A DNA stretch of 17,293 nt from UBA987 sp047620825 (GTDB lineage Bacteria > Bacteroidota > Bacteroidia > NS11-12g > UBA9320). The notes under the pieces were generated by a model. It was not told the origin of the DNA. It saw only the letters and a list, made by a program, of their open reading frames with translations, and did no database searches. Where the stretch lies: the NCBI GenBank assembly GCA_047620825.1, contig JBLHOC010000060.1, positions 1 through 17,293 of the forward strand. Reading direction: 5' to 3'. A program made the translations under genes and the position numbers. Shown piece by piece: positions 1 through 6,835 of this stretch (within the stretch, counting starts at the first letter, position 1; the number at the start of each line of letters is the position of its first letter).

Positions 1-24
1 ACCAAGCTATTATTGGTTAACTAG
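1..24 (+). CDS. 3' end of an upstream gene (last 7 codons)
   Basis: Frame 1 reads TKLLLVN followed by a TAG stop at 22-24, two bases before the recO start. A basic-hydrophobic tail of this kind resembles the extreme C-terminus of T9SS sorting domains. In my recollection recO in Bacteroidota often follows a T9SS-related propeller gene (PorZ type). Seven residues are too few to identify anything: the stop is seen, and the identity is a guess. Confidence 0.35.
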   Translation, partial: TKLLLVN

Positions 25-26
25 GC

Positions 27-749
27 ATGCTTAGCAAATCACGTGGCATTGTTGTACGCAACACAAATTTCAAGGACAACAGTGTCATCTGTCATATCTA
101 CACCAAAGACTACGGTAGTCAGCAATTCATAATGCATGGTGTTCGAAATCAAAAAGGCAACATCAGACCTTCACATATTTTGTCACTCAATCTTGTTGAA
201 ATCGTTTTCTACAAAAAAAATGCGGGCGGAATTCAGCAAATTAAAGAATTGAGGTGTAGCCCTGTTCTACAGACCATTCATTTCAATGTATTTAAAAACA
301 GTGTAGCCCTTTTTATGGCCGAAATAGTAAACTCAACCGTTACTGAAGAAGAGCCAAATCCAGGTCTATTTGATTTTTTAGAACATTTTATTCAAATGCT
401 AGACTTAGAGACGGATAAAATTGGCAACTACCCCATCTATTTTCTGGTCCATCTAACCAGATATCTTGGATTTTATCCGAAAGGTGCATACAACGAAAAC
501 CAGGTATTCAATCTAAATGAAGGGCTTTTTATAGATCAGACTTATGACCATTTGAACTGTCTAAGTCCAGAAATGAGTAAGAGCCTCTGGCTTATGCTAC
601 ATACGTCTACCGAACACTTAACAGATATCCATTTGCCAAGGATAACTAGAGCTAACATGCTTGATCAATTGTTGTTTTATTATGAAATTCATGGGCTACA
701 TGGCCGTAAAATTAAATCACACAAAGTCTTACGAGAGGTCCTTTCATAA
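27..749 (+). CDS. recO: DNA repair protein RecO
   Basis: RecO is a cytoplasmic recombination mediator that works with RecR (and RecF) to load RecA on SSB-coated single-stranded DNA and to anneal strands. The 240-residue product has the usual family length. Its N-terminus has the typical RecO opening (SRGIVVRNTNFKDNS) and forms an OB-fold over about residues 1-80. The rest is the helical domain, including the LTRYLGFYPKG stretch near residue 145 characteristic of Bacteroidota RecO. The zinc-binding cysteine cluster known in some RecO proteins is absent: only three scattered cysteines are seen. The ATG at 27 gives the expected N-terminus. The stop TAA directly abuts the ATG of the acylphosphatase gene, so the two are probably co-transcribed and translationally coupled. 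Confidence 0.9.
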   Translation: MLSKSRGIVVRNTNFKDNSVICHIYTKDYGSQQFIMHGVRNQKGNIRPSHILSLNLVEIVFYKKNAGGIQQIKELRCSPVLQTIHFNVFKNSVALFMAEIVNSTVTEEEPNPGLFDFLEHFIQMLDLETDKIGNYPIYFLVHLTRYLGFYPKGAYNENQVFNLNEGLFIDQTYDHLNCLSPEMSKSLWLMLHTSTEHLTDIHLPRITRANMLDQLLFYYEIHGLHGRKIKSHKVLREVLS

Positions 750-1025
750 ATGATTCAGCGTATTCAAATTACCGTTATCGGTCGGGTCCAAGGCGTTTTC
801 TTTAGAGCATATACAGAGAAAAAAGCCATCGAACTTGGCATAACTGGTTATGTGAAAAATCAAAATGACGGCAGTGTGTATATCGATGCTCAAGGAAGTC
901 CTGTCGAACTCAAAAACTTTGTCGCCTGGTGCCACATTGGTGCTCCGTTGTCATCAGTGAAAGCGGTTCAGGTTACTGACGTTGATGTTGTTGCGGATTA
1001 TGTTGACTTCAAGATAAAGCGATAA
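750..1025 (+). CDS. Acylphosphatase
   Basis: Acylphosphatase is a small cytoplasmic enzyme that hydrolyses carboxyl-phosphate bonds of acyl phosphates such as acetyl phosphate and 1,3-bisphosphoglycerate. The 91-residue length is standard. The signature GRVQGVFFR lies at residues 11-19, with R19 as the phosphate-binding arginine. The second motif GYVKNQNDGSV at 33-43 supplies catalytic N37. The usual GVGFR form of motif 1 is GVFFR here, a common variation. The ATG immediately follows the recO stop (TAAATG), which indicates one transcript. A role beyond housekeeping removal of acyl phosphates cannot be inferred from the context. Confidence 0.92.
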   Translation: MIQRIQITVIGRVQGVFFRAYTEKKAIELGITGYVKNQNDGSVYIDAQGSPVELKNFVAWCHIGAPLSSVKAVQVTDVDVVADYVDFKIKR

Positions 1026-1032
1026 AACGAAT

Positions 1033-1040
1033 TATCTTTG
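1033..1040 (+). promoter_or_regulatory. Bacteroidota-type -7 box before the Wzi/RemB-like gene
   Basis: TATCTTTG matches the TAnnTTTG -7 consensus of the Bacteroidota housekeeping sigma factor exactly. It sits only 6 bases before the chosen ATG at 1047, so transcription would start at or next to the start codon. No TTG lies at the usual 19-21 base spacing; the nearest, at 1003-1005, is 27 bases upstream. Read-through from recO and the acylphosphatase gene is the alternative source of transcript. Confidence 0.4.
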
Positions 1041-1046
1041 TTTTAC

Positions 1047-2723
1047 ATGAAACCATTATTCCGAATAAGTCTTTTACTTCTATTCGTAGGAATCTATTTT
1101 CAGGCAAAGTCACAACAATCCTTATTGACACTAGATGAAGGTTATTACCATATGGTTGATCGGTATGCCATCTTAAGTGATGACACCTTAAACCTTTGCA
1201 CCAGTATTAAACCATTTCAAAGAAGACACATTCCGAACATCATCAGTGGTAACATCAATTCAAAGAACTCTTCGTCCGCAGATGATTTTAATTTTAATGT
1301 CCTCGGAAACGACAATTGGAATATTCTGCCAAAGCCAAATGTTGAAATGTTACATATTAAAAGGAATAGGTGGAAACAGTTTTACCAATATAGAGGTTCC
1401 TTTTTTTCGGTAAACAAACCTGACTTTAACTTAATTGTCAACCCAGCATTGGCCCTCGCTACATCAAACGATGGCTGGCGAAACACCCGGGGATTAGAGG
1501 TCCGTGGAAGTGTTGGAAACAAAATTGGATTTTACTCGTTCATTTCTGAAAACCAAATAAGCTTCCCAGAATACTTAACAGAAGAAATACAAGCATTAGG
1601 CATCATTAGAGGCACTGGGTTCATCAAAACCTTTGGCGACAATGGCTATGATTTTTTCAATGCACAGGGCTACGTCACGTTTAAAGCAACAGAGTTCATT
1701 GATATTCAATTTGGCCATGACAAGAACTTCATTGGGAACGGTTACCGATCTTTAATTCTAAGTGATGTCGGGAAGGAAAATCTATTCCTAAAGTTCCATA
1801 CGCAAGTTTGGCGTTTTAACTACGTCAACCTCTTCTCTGAACTCACTGATTTTGAGCAAGGCCGCACACCGAAACAGCAAAAAAAATATGCAGCATTTCA
1901 TTATCTGAATTTCAATGTGATTCCAAATAAGCTGGACATCGGCATATTCGAGAATATTGTTTTTGCCAGAAATGACAGCAATCAACAGCAAGGTTATGAA
2001 ATTGGCTATTTAAACCCTATTATCTTCTATAGAGCAGCCGAGCACAGTTTAAACAGTACTGATAATTCGTTAATTGGTGTTGACGGTAAATGGAATTTCG
2101 CCAAAGGTTTTTCATTGTACTCTCAACTCGTATTGGATGAATTCAATAAAAATGAGTTAGTGAATCGAACTGGAAGTTGGGTCAATAAATGGGCGTTTCA
2201 AGCAGGACTTAAATATTTAAATGTTGCTAATATTAAAAACCTTGACATACAAATCGAGACAAACATTGTAAGGCCTTATGTGTATTCACATATAAAAACA
2301 GACCAATCGTGGTCGCATTTTAGCCAACCCATGGCCCATCCGATGGGTGCCAATTTTAAAGAACTTTTAGGTATCATTCGATACCAACCGATTCCAACAT
2401 TAAACGTGGTCGTCAAGTATTTCAACATCACGCATGGTGCTGACAGTACTTTAACTGGTAGTACCACACATTTTGGAGGAAACATTTTAGCAGATTATAA
2501 CAATCGACCAAAGGAAGATGGAATTAAGATTGGAGATGGAATTAAAAACAAGATCTCCATTTTTGATTTAACGCTAAGCTACCAAATCTATCAACAGACG
2601 TTTATTGATTTTAGAGTAATCATGCGTCAAACAAATTCGGATATACTTCTTAAACCATTAGATCACACAATACTATTGGCGGGTTTGAGGATGAACTTAG
2701 CCGGGCAACGATTTGACTATTAA
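1047..2723 (+). CDS. Wzi/RemB-like outer-membrane beta-barrel protein
   Basis: The 558-residue product is a predicted outer-membrane barrel resembling the capsule-assembly Wzi family, which in gliding flavobacteria includes the motility-associated protein RemB. A signal peptide covers about residues 1-20 (MKPLFRISLLLLFVGIYFQA), followed by a short exported segment. Many alternating aromatic/polar strands follow, including an FGHDKNFIGNGYRSL stretch typical of the family core. A TTG at 1038 would add three residues, but the ATG at 1047 starts a clean signal peptide and is preferred. It lies 21 bases after the acylphosphatase gene. Its stop TAA (2721-2723) interlocks with the stop of the convergent barrel gene. 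Wzi in enterobacteria anchors capsule at the surface; whether this protein binds polysaccharide or serves gliding is inference. Confidence 0.65.
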   Translation: MKPLFRISLLLLFVGIYFQAKSQQSLLTLDEGYYHMVDRYAILSDDTLNLCTSIKPFQRRHIPNIISGNINSKNSSSADDFNFNVLGNDNWNILPKPNVEMLHIKRNRWKQFYQYRGSFFSVNKPDFNLIVNPALALATSNDGWRNTRGLEVRGSVGNKIGFYSFISENQISFPEYLTEEIQALGIIRGTGFIKTFGDNGYDFFNAQGYVTFKATEFIDIQFGHDKNFIGNGYRSLILSDVGKENLFLKFHTQVWRFNYVNLFSELTDFEQGRTPKQQKKYAAFHYLNFNVIPNKLDIGIFENIVFARNDSNQQQGYEIGYLNPIIFYRAAEHSLNSTDNSLIGVDGKWNFAKGFSLYSQLVLDEFNKNELVNRTGSWVNKWAFQAGLKYLNVANIKNLDIQIETNIVRPYVYSHIKTDQSWSHFSQPMAHPMGANFKELLGIIRYQPIPTLNVVVKYFNITHGADSTLTGSTTHFGGNILADYNNRPKEDGIKIGDGIKNKISIFDLTLSYQIYQQTFIDFRVIMRQTNSDILLKPLDHTILLAGLRMNLAGQRFDY

Positions 2724-5497
2724 CCCCAGTGACGTGATCTCTTTTGCTGTTTCTTCTTCCCCTTTCGGATACTATATTTCACACTAAACATAAAGAATCT
2801 TGTAATTGAGTTTTGTCTAGTTTCTGAGAAGGAATTGCCAAAGAAATTTCTATCAATATTCTGATTTTGGTTTAGAATGTCATATCCAATGACGCCAAGT
2901 GTCCAGCGTTCGTTCGAATCTAGGCTCCATTGTATTTCACTGTTTAACAATGATATGAGCTGCTTTTGTCCAACTTGCTGACCTTCAAAATAGAAAACAT
3001 CAAATTCACTAGATATTTGAATTCTATCCGTCAAATCATATACAATATCAGTGACAAAATTATGTGACCAATAACTCGGATTGTTAGCCACAAAGCCAGC
3101 CGTTTGTAACGAGTAATCAGGACTATACTCAAAACTTAATTCTAAGTCGTCGAAATCAAACGATACATCAATACCTGTCGAGAAGTTCAATCGACTATTC
3201 TTATATACTTGGTCGTTAAGTGACGTGTAAAACTGATAATTGTTAGCCCCAACGTCAAGTCCTAATTCCATGTTTAACTTCTCAACTCTAAAACTATAGT
3301 ATAAATTAAGATTATTCCACAGGGTACTTTCTTGATTTAGATATGTCATATCACTTACGTTATTTGTATCCCTCAATTGCGATGTCATTACCGCATTCGG
3401 TGTAAAACTGTGGTTGGTATTGATATGGAAATAACGGTGTTTCGCTCTGTTCTGTTTGTTGTAATTCGCGCCCCAATTGTAGTTCACATAAGGATCCAAA
3501 TCAAAATTTCCTTGGATTCTATATATTGGATTTTGATAATTTCTTATTGGGTTGATCTGATTGGTTCCAGGAAATTGTTCCCTTGTGCTAAACCACGTAC
3601 CAAACCGATGTTTGTTTGGCTTATGATGCCCGAAATAGAAGTTTACAGACGGCATTAAATATCCATTGGCAAACTCTTGATCGCCTGATTCTGTCAACTC
3701 CCTTTCTACATCAATGTTTATAACACCAAAGCCGATGTTCGAGTACCATCCCTTTTTTGTTTTACCATTTTTAGAAAAACTAACTTGTGCTTTTGACACT
3801 CTATAACGTGTATCGATATTCGGGCTTTGGTTCTGATAAATAGAATCTTGAACCAAGTCAAGTCGACGCATTTTATAGGTGCCAAGCGTCATTTTATTAT
3901 CCACTGTAAAATTCACATTACTAAAACTATCGATACCAAGATTGAAGCTTGCTTTTCCATATAAAATCGTTCCAGTACCTGAAGCATTATCTCGAAAAAC
4001 GAAAGGCAAGTCAGGTGAAAAACTGACTTCATTTAAAGAATAACCTGAGACCCATTGAGAGGTATCTCCAGCGTCATTCATTTCTGTTCCAACTTGTAGG
4101 TTAAATGAATTTCTAGACGTTTTCATTTTATGTCTCCAAATTAAACTAGACTTGATGTTATTGTTGAATTGTCCTTTTTCAACCCTCGACATGGACGTAT
4201 TAAGAAACCCACCTTCATTGAATGAAGTCCTATTTTCCGAAAGACTTATTGCTTTTGTATTTCCTTGAGAAAAATCACCTTCTGCACCCAACTCAATCCA
4301 GTTTAGTGTATCTGGCTTCCATGTATATTTAAATATCCCTTTGTGTTGCCCATTGGTACTTTTCGCATCGTATGAGGAATTACTCAGTATCACTGCGTCT
4401 GGTAAATAGTTTTCTGCTTTTGTGGTTGATATAAGGGAGTTGGATCGATTCATGAAGAAATAACTCGCGTCGACAAATGATTTGTCATTAATCTTTACAT
4501 GTGCATTGGTTCCTAAAACACCGTTTTCTTGGCGTCCTTTATCTGAACTTCCAAGCCACTGATTTTGATTAGACCAATAGGTTCTTTCTCCTAAATTAAT
4601 ACCACCAGAGCCATTTAACATCTGGTAATATTCCCTCCAATCAAAACCATTTTGGTTCAGATTATTCAAATTTCCAATCGCGGTAATCTGGTTTTCTTTT
4701 TTGAAATAGTTAACCGTTCCTTTCGCTAGGTATGTGTCTTCAGTACCGCCTCCAATTTCAAGTTTACCAAAATATCCTTTATTTGCATCTTCCTTCAGCA
4801 CTAAATTGATCACCTTCTCACGGCTCCCATCATCAACACCTGAGAACTCAGAGTCATCAGACTTTTTATCAATAATTTCAACCTTTTCCAGTGATTCAGC
4901 ATCGATGTTTTGGGTGGCTTTTGTTGGGTCATTGCCAAAAAACTCTTTTCCATTGACAAGTACTTTTATGACTTGCTCCCCTTGCGCTGTAACTGTTCCG
5001 TCTTTAGATACCTGAACCCCAGGCAGTTTTTTCAATAAGTCTTCTACGGTCGCATTATTCTTTGTCTTAAAAGCGTTTGGGTTATAAACTAAGGTGTCTC
5101 CACGGATAACAACAGGTATTGCTTTTGCCGTTACCAAAGCCGTTGACAAGCGCTCGCTGGATGCTTTAAGATACAACGTGCCTGTGGCAACATCAATAGA
5201 AGCCATTGTTATTGGCTTGCTTACAAGTTCGTAACCGGTGTGAAATACTTGGAGGATATAAGATCCAGCTGGCACGTTTTTGAATATAAAACTACCATCC
5301 TCTTCGGAAAACGTAAACCCTATAGAAGAACTGTCTGACGATTTTAGTAATACAACGCTGGCATATTCAATGGCTTGCTTTCCAGCTTCGTCAAATATAT
5401 TGCCTGTAACATTTGCTATTTGGGCTTGGGATTTGAATGCTAAAAAAACAAAACATACCGCAAACAGACTTCGGTTCATTAGGGCAAAATATCTCAT
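2720..5497 (-). CDS. Outer-membrane beta-barrel protein with carboxypeptidase-regulatory-like N-domain (TonB-receptor-like)
   Basis: This is a large outer-membrane protein of 925 residues from the chosen start. A signal peptide covers about residues 1-25 (ending FKSQAQ). An Ig-like CarboxypepD_reg domain follows at about 28-112 (VTGNIFDEAGKQAIEYASV, SGF/DGSF pattern). A plug-like region at about 115-220 has RGDTLVYN, VEDLLKKLPGVQV and KVLVNGKEFFG, all typical of Bacteroidota OMP_b-brl proteins. The rest, from about 230, is a strand-rich barrel. No SusD-like partner gene is adjacent, and I saw no clear TonB box, so peptide, metal or structural roles are as likely as glycan uptake. The open frame extends upstream to a TTG at 5557, but the ATG at 5497 (or 5479, 18 bases further in) yields a proper signal peptide. 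The C-terminus is very basic (KGKKKQQKRSRHWG), which is unusual for a barrel that normally ends on an aromatic strand. Confidence 0.85.
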   Translation of the reverse strand: MRYFALMNRSLFAVCFVFLAFKSQAQIANVTGNIFDEAGKQAIEYASVVLLKSSDSSSIGFTFSEEDGSFIFKNVPAGSYILQVFHTGYELVSKPITMASIDVATGTLYLKASSERLSTALVTAKAIPVVIRGDTLVYNPNAFKTKNNATVEDLLKKLPGVQVSKDGTVTAQGEQVIKVLVNGKEFFGNDPTKATQNIDAESLEKVEIIDKKSDDSEFSGVDDGSREKVINLVLKEDANKGYFGKLEIGGGTEDTYLAKGTVNYFKKENQITAIGNLNNLNQNGFDWREYYQMLNGSGGINLGERTYWSNQNQWLGSSDKGRQENGVLGTNAHVKINDKSFVDASYFFMNRSNSLISTTKAENYLPDAVILSNSSYDAKSTNGQHKGIFKYTWKPDTLNWIELGAEGDFSQGNTKAISLSENRTSFNEGGFLNTSMSRVEKGQFNNNIKSSLIWRHKMKTSRNSFNLQVGTEMNDAGDTSQWVSGYSLNEVSFSPDLPFVFRDNASGTGTILYGKASFNLGIDSFSNVNFTVDNKMTLGTYKMRRLDLVQDSIYQNQSPNIDTRYRVSKAQVSFSKNGKTKKGWYSNIGFGVINIDVERELTESGDQEFANGYLMPSVNFYFGHHKPNKHRFGTWFSTREQFPGTNQINPIRNYQNPIYRIQGNFDLDPYVNYNWGANYNKQNRAKHRYFHINTNHSFTPNAVMTSQLRDTNNVSDMTYLNQESTLWNNLNLYYSFRVEKLNMELGLDVGANNYQFYTSLNDQVYKNSRLNFSTGIDVSFDFDDLELSFEYSPDYSLQTAGFVANNPSYWSHNFVTDIVYDLTDRIQISSEFDVFYFEGQQVGQKQLISLLNSEIQWSLDSNERWTLGVIGYDILNQNQNIDRNFFGNSFSETRQNSITRFFMFSVKYSIRKGKKKQQKRSRHWG

Positions 5498-5502
5498 AGT
5501 GG

Positions 5503-5510
5503 CAAATGTA
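5503..5510 (-). promoter_or_regulatory. -7 box for the CarboxypepD_reg barrel gene
   Basis: Read on the minus strand this is TACATTTG, an exact TAnnTTTG match. It ends 5 bases before the ATG at 5497. Transcripts would be nearly leaderless if that ATG is used, or would carry a leader of roughly 18 bases if the ATG at 5479 is used. No -33 TTG is visible at normal spacing. Confidence 0.4.
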
Positions 5511-5587
5511 TTCGTGTTGTCTAAAAACTCTGTCAGAAGTCCATTATTGTTCGACAAATGTCATAAAAAATACTACAGGCTTTTTGT

Positions 5588-5595
5588 TACCTTTG
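5588..5595 (+). promoter_or_regulatory. -7 box for the desaturase gene
   Basis: TACCTTTG matches TAnnTTTG exactly and lies 45 bases before the desaturase ATG at 5641. That gives a conventional leader of about 40 bases. It is in the 143-base divergent gap shared with the barrel gene. No TTG is found 19-21 bases upstream. Confidence 0.5.
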
Positions 5596-5640
5596 CAGTT
5601 GACTAACATCAGGTATGTTTAGTCAGTGAAAATATACGAT

Positions 5641-6729
5641 ATGAGTACAAAAACAGTCAACTTCCCTCGCCCTACTGCGGGAGACTTTTACAACACTACT
5701 CGAAAAAGAGTACACGACTATTTCAAAGAAAAGGGCATCTCGAAACATGCAAATGCAGCTATGGTTTTTAAAACCTTCGCGATGTTGTCCATTTACTTCG
5801 TTCCATATTTTTTAATGATTACTGGAGTATTTGTTAATACTTGGGCAATATACGCTTGTTGGGCGGTAATGGGATTAGGCATGGCCGGTATTGGTTTATC
5901 TGTGATGCATGATGCTAACCACGGTGCTTATTCTAAAAACAGAACTGTTAATACGATCATTGGTCAAGTGATATGGTTCGTTGGAGGCTCTAGTGTAAAC
6001 TGGAAAATACAACACAATGTATTACACCATTCATTTACCAACGTGGATCATATGGATGAAGATTTGGAAGCTATTCCAATTCTAAGATTTACACCTCATA
6101 AAAAATTAATGAAGATTCATAGATTCCAATTTATCTATGCTTGGTTCTTCTATGGTCTTATGACTATCATGTGGGCAACCGTTAAGGATTTCAATCAATT
6201 AAACAGATATAAGCGCAAAGACCTAATCAAAACGCAAAAGAAAAGCTACAATATGCTATTGACAGAGTTAATCGTTGTTAAGTCTATCTATTACGTATTG
6301 TTTTTGGCCATTCCACTTCTATTTGTTCCTTTTGCTTGGTGGCAAATCGTTCTTGGGTTTCTAATGATGCATTGGATTGCTGGATTCATTCTAGCTGCAA
6401 TTTTCCAACCTGCACACGTTACTCCAGATGCCGCATTCCCTTTACCGGATGATCAAGGCAACATGGAAAACAAGTGGGCGATTCATCAGTTAATGACTAC
6501 AATGAACTTCGCACCAAAAAGTCGGTTATTTTCTTGGTACGTTGGCGGATTAAATTACCAGGTTGAGCATCACTTGTTCCCTAACGTTTGTCATATCCAC
6601 TACAAGCGAATATCAGAAATAGTAAAGAAAACTGCGGAAGAATTCAACTTGCCGTACTACTCCAAACCCACGTTCTTAGGGGCTTTGCAGGCTCACACAG
6701 CCCTGCTTAAGCAACTAGGGCGAGCGTAA
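5641..6729 (+). CDS. Membrane-bound fatty acid (acyl-CoA/acyl-lipid) desaturase
   Basis: This is a di-iron membrane enzyme that puts double bonds into acyl chains using oxygen and an electron donor, in the linoleoyl-CoA/front-end-type family. The 362-residue product shows all three histidine boxes: HDANH at 90-94, HNVLHH at 125-130 and QVEHH at 307-311. The third box begins with Q, as in front-end (delta-5/6-type) desaturases. Hydrophobic segments lie near 41-87, 163-181 and 209-256. There is no fused cytochrome b5 domain, so a separate electron donor is needed. An in-frame GTG at 5626 would add five residues; the ATG at 5641 is preferred because MSTKTVNF is a typical start. The gene stands alone, divergent from the barrel gene. 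Regiospecificity cannot be read from the sequence; a role in adjusting membrane fluidity is inferred. Confidence 0.88.
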   Translation: MSTKTVNFPRPTAGDFYNTTRKRVHDYFKEKGISKHANAAMVFKTFAMLSIYFVPYFLMITGVFVNTWAIYACWAVMGLGMAGIGLSVMHDANHGAYSKNRTVNTIIGQVIWFVGGSSVNWKIQHNVLHHSFTNVDHMDEDLEAIPILRFTPHKKLMKIHRFQFIYAWFFYGLMTIMWATVKDFNQLNRYKRKDLIKTQKKSYNMLLTELIVVKSIYYVLFLAIPLLFVPFAWWQIVLGFLMMHWIAGFILAAIFQPAHVTPDAAFPLPDDQGNMENKWAIHQLMTTMNFAPKSRLFSWYVGGLNYQVEHHLFPNVCHIHYKRISEIVKKTAEEFNLPYYSKPTFLGALQAHTALLKQLGRA

Positions 6730-6802
6730 GGCGTATAAACTTTCCTTAAAATTACATCGATTAATGTGATTACGATTACACGTGTCTCACTTTATCGATT
6801 TG

Positions 6803-6810
6803 TACCTTCG
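6803..6810 (+). promoter_or_regulatory. Possible -7 box upstream of the broken kelch-like gene
   Basis: TACCTTCG differs from TAnnTTTG at one base (TTCG for TTTG), a variant often seen at this position. It lies 25 bases before the ATG at 6836. No -33 TTG is found at normal spacing. If real, the relic gene may still be transcribed. Confidence 0.3.
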
Positions 6811-6835
6811 CTTTTCATTGTTTAAAGACATAATT

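Noticed and set aside
4734..5606. Plus-strand open frames opposite the CarboxypepD_reg barrel gene
   Set aside because: They are Ser/Pro-rich antisense shadows of a well-supported coding frame on the other strand.
6700..6721. GCCCT...AGGGC inverted repeat at the end of the desaturase gene as a terminator
   Set aside because: It lies within the coding sequence, has a 12-base loop and no T run follows.
6760..6800. GATTAC direct repeats flanked by ATCGAT as an operator upstream of the kelch relic
   Set aside because: The repeats are short, imperfect and not positioned around a clear promoter.
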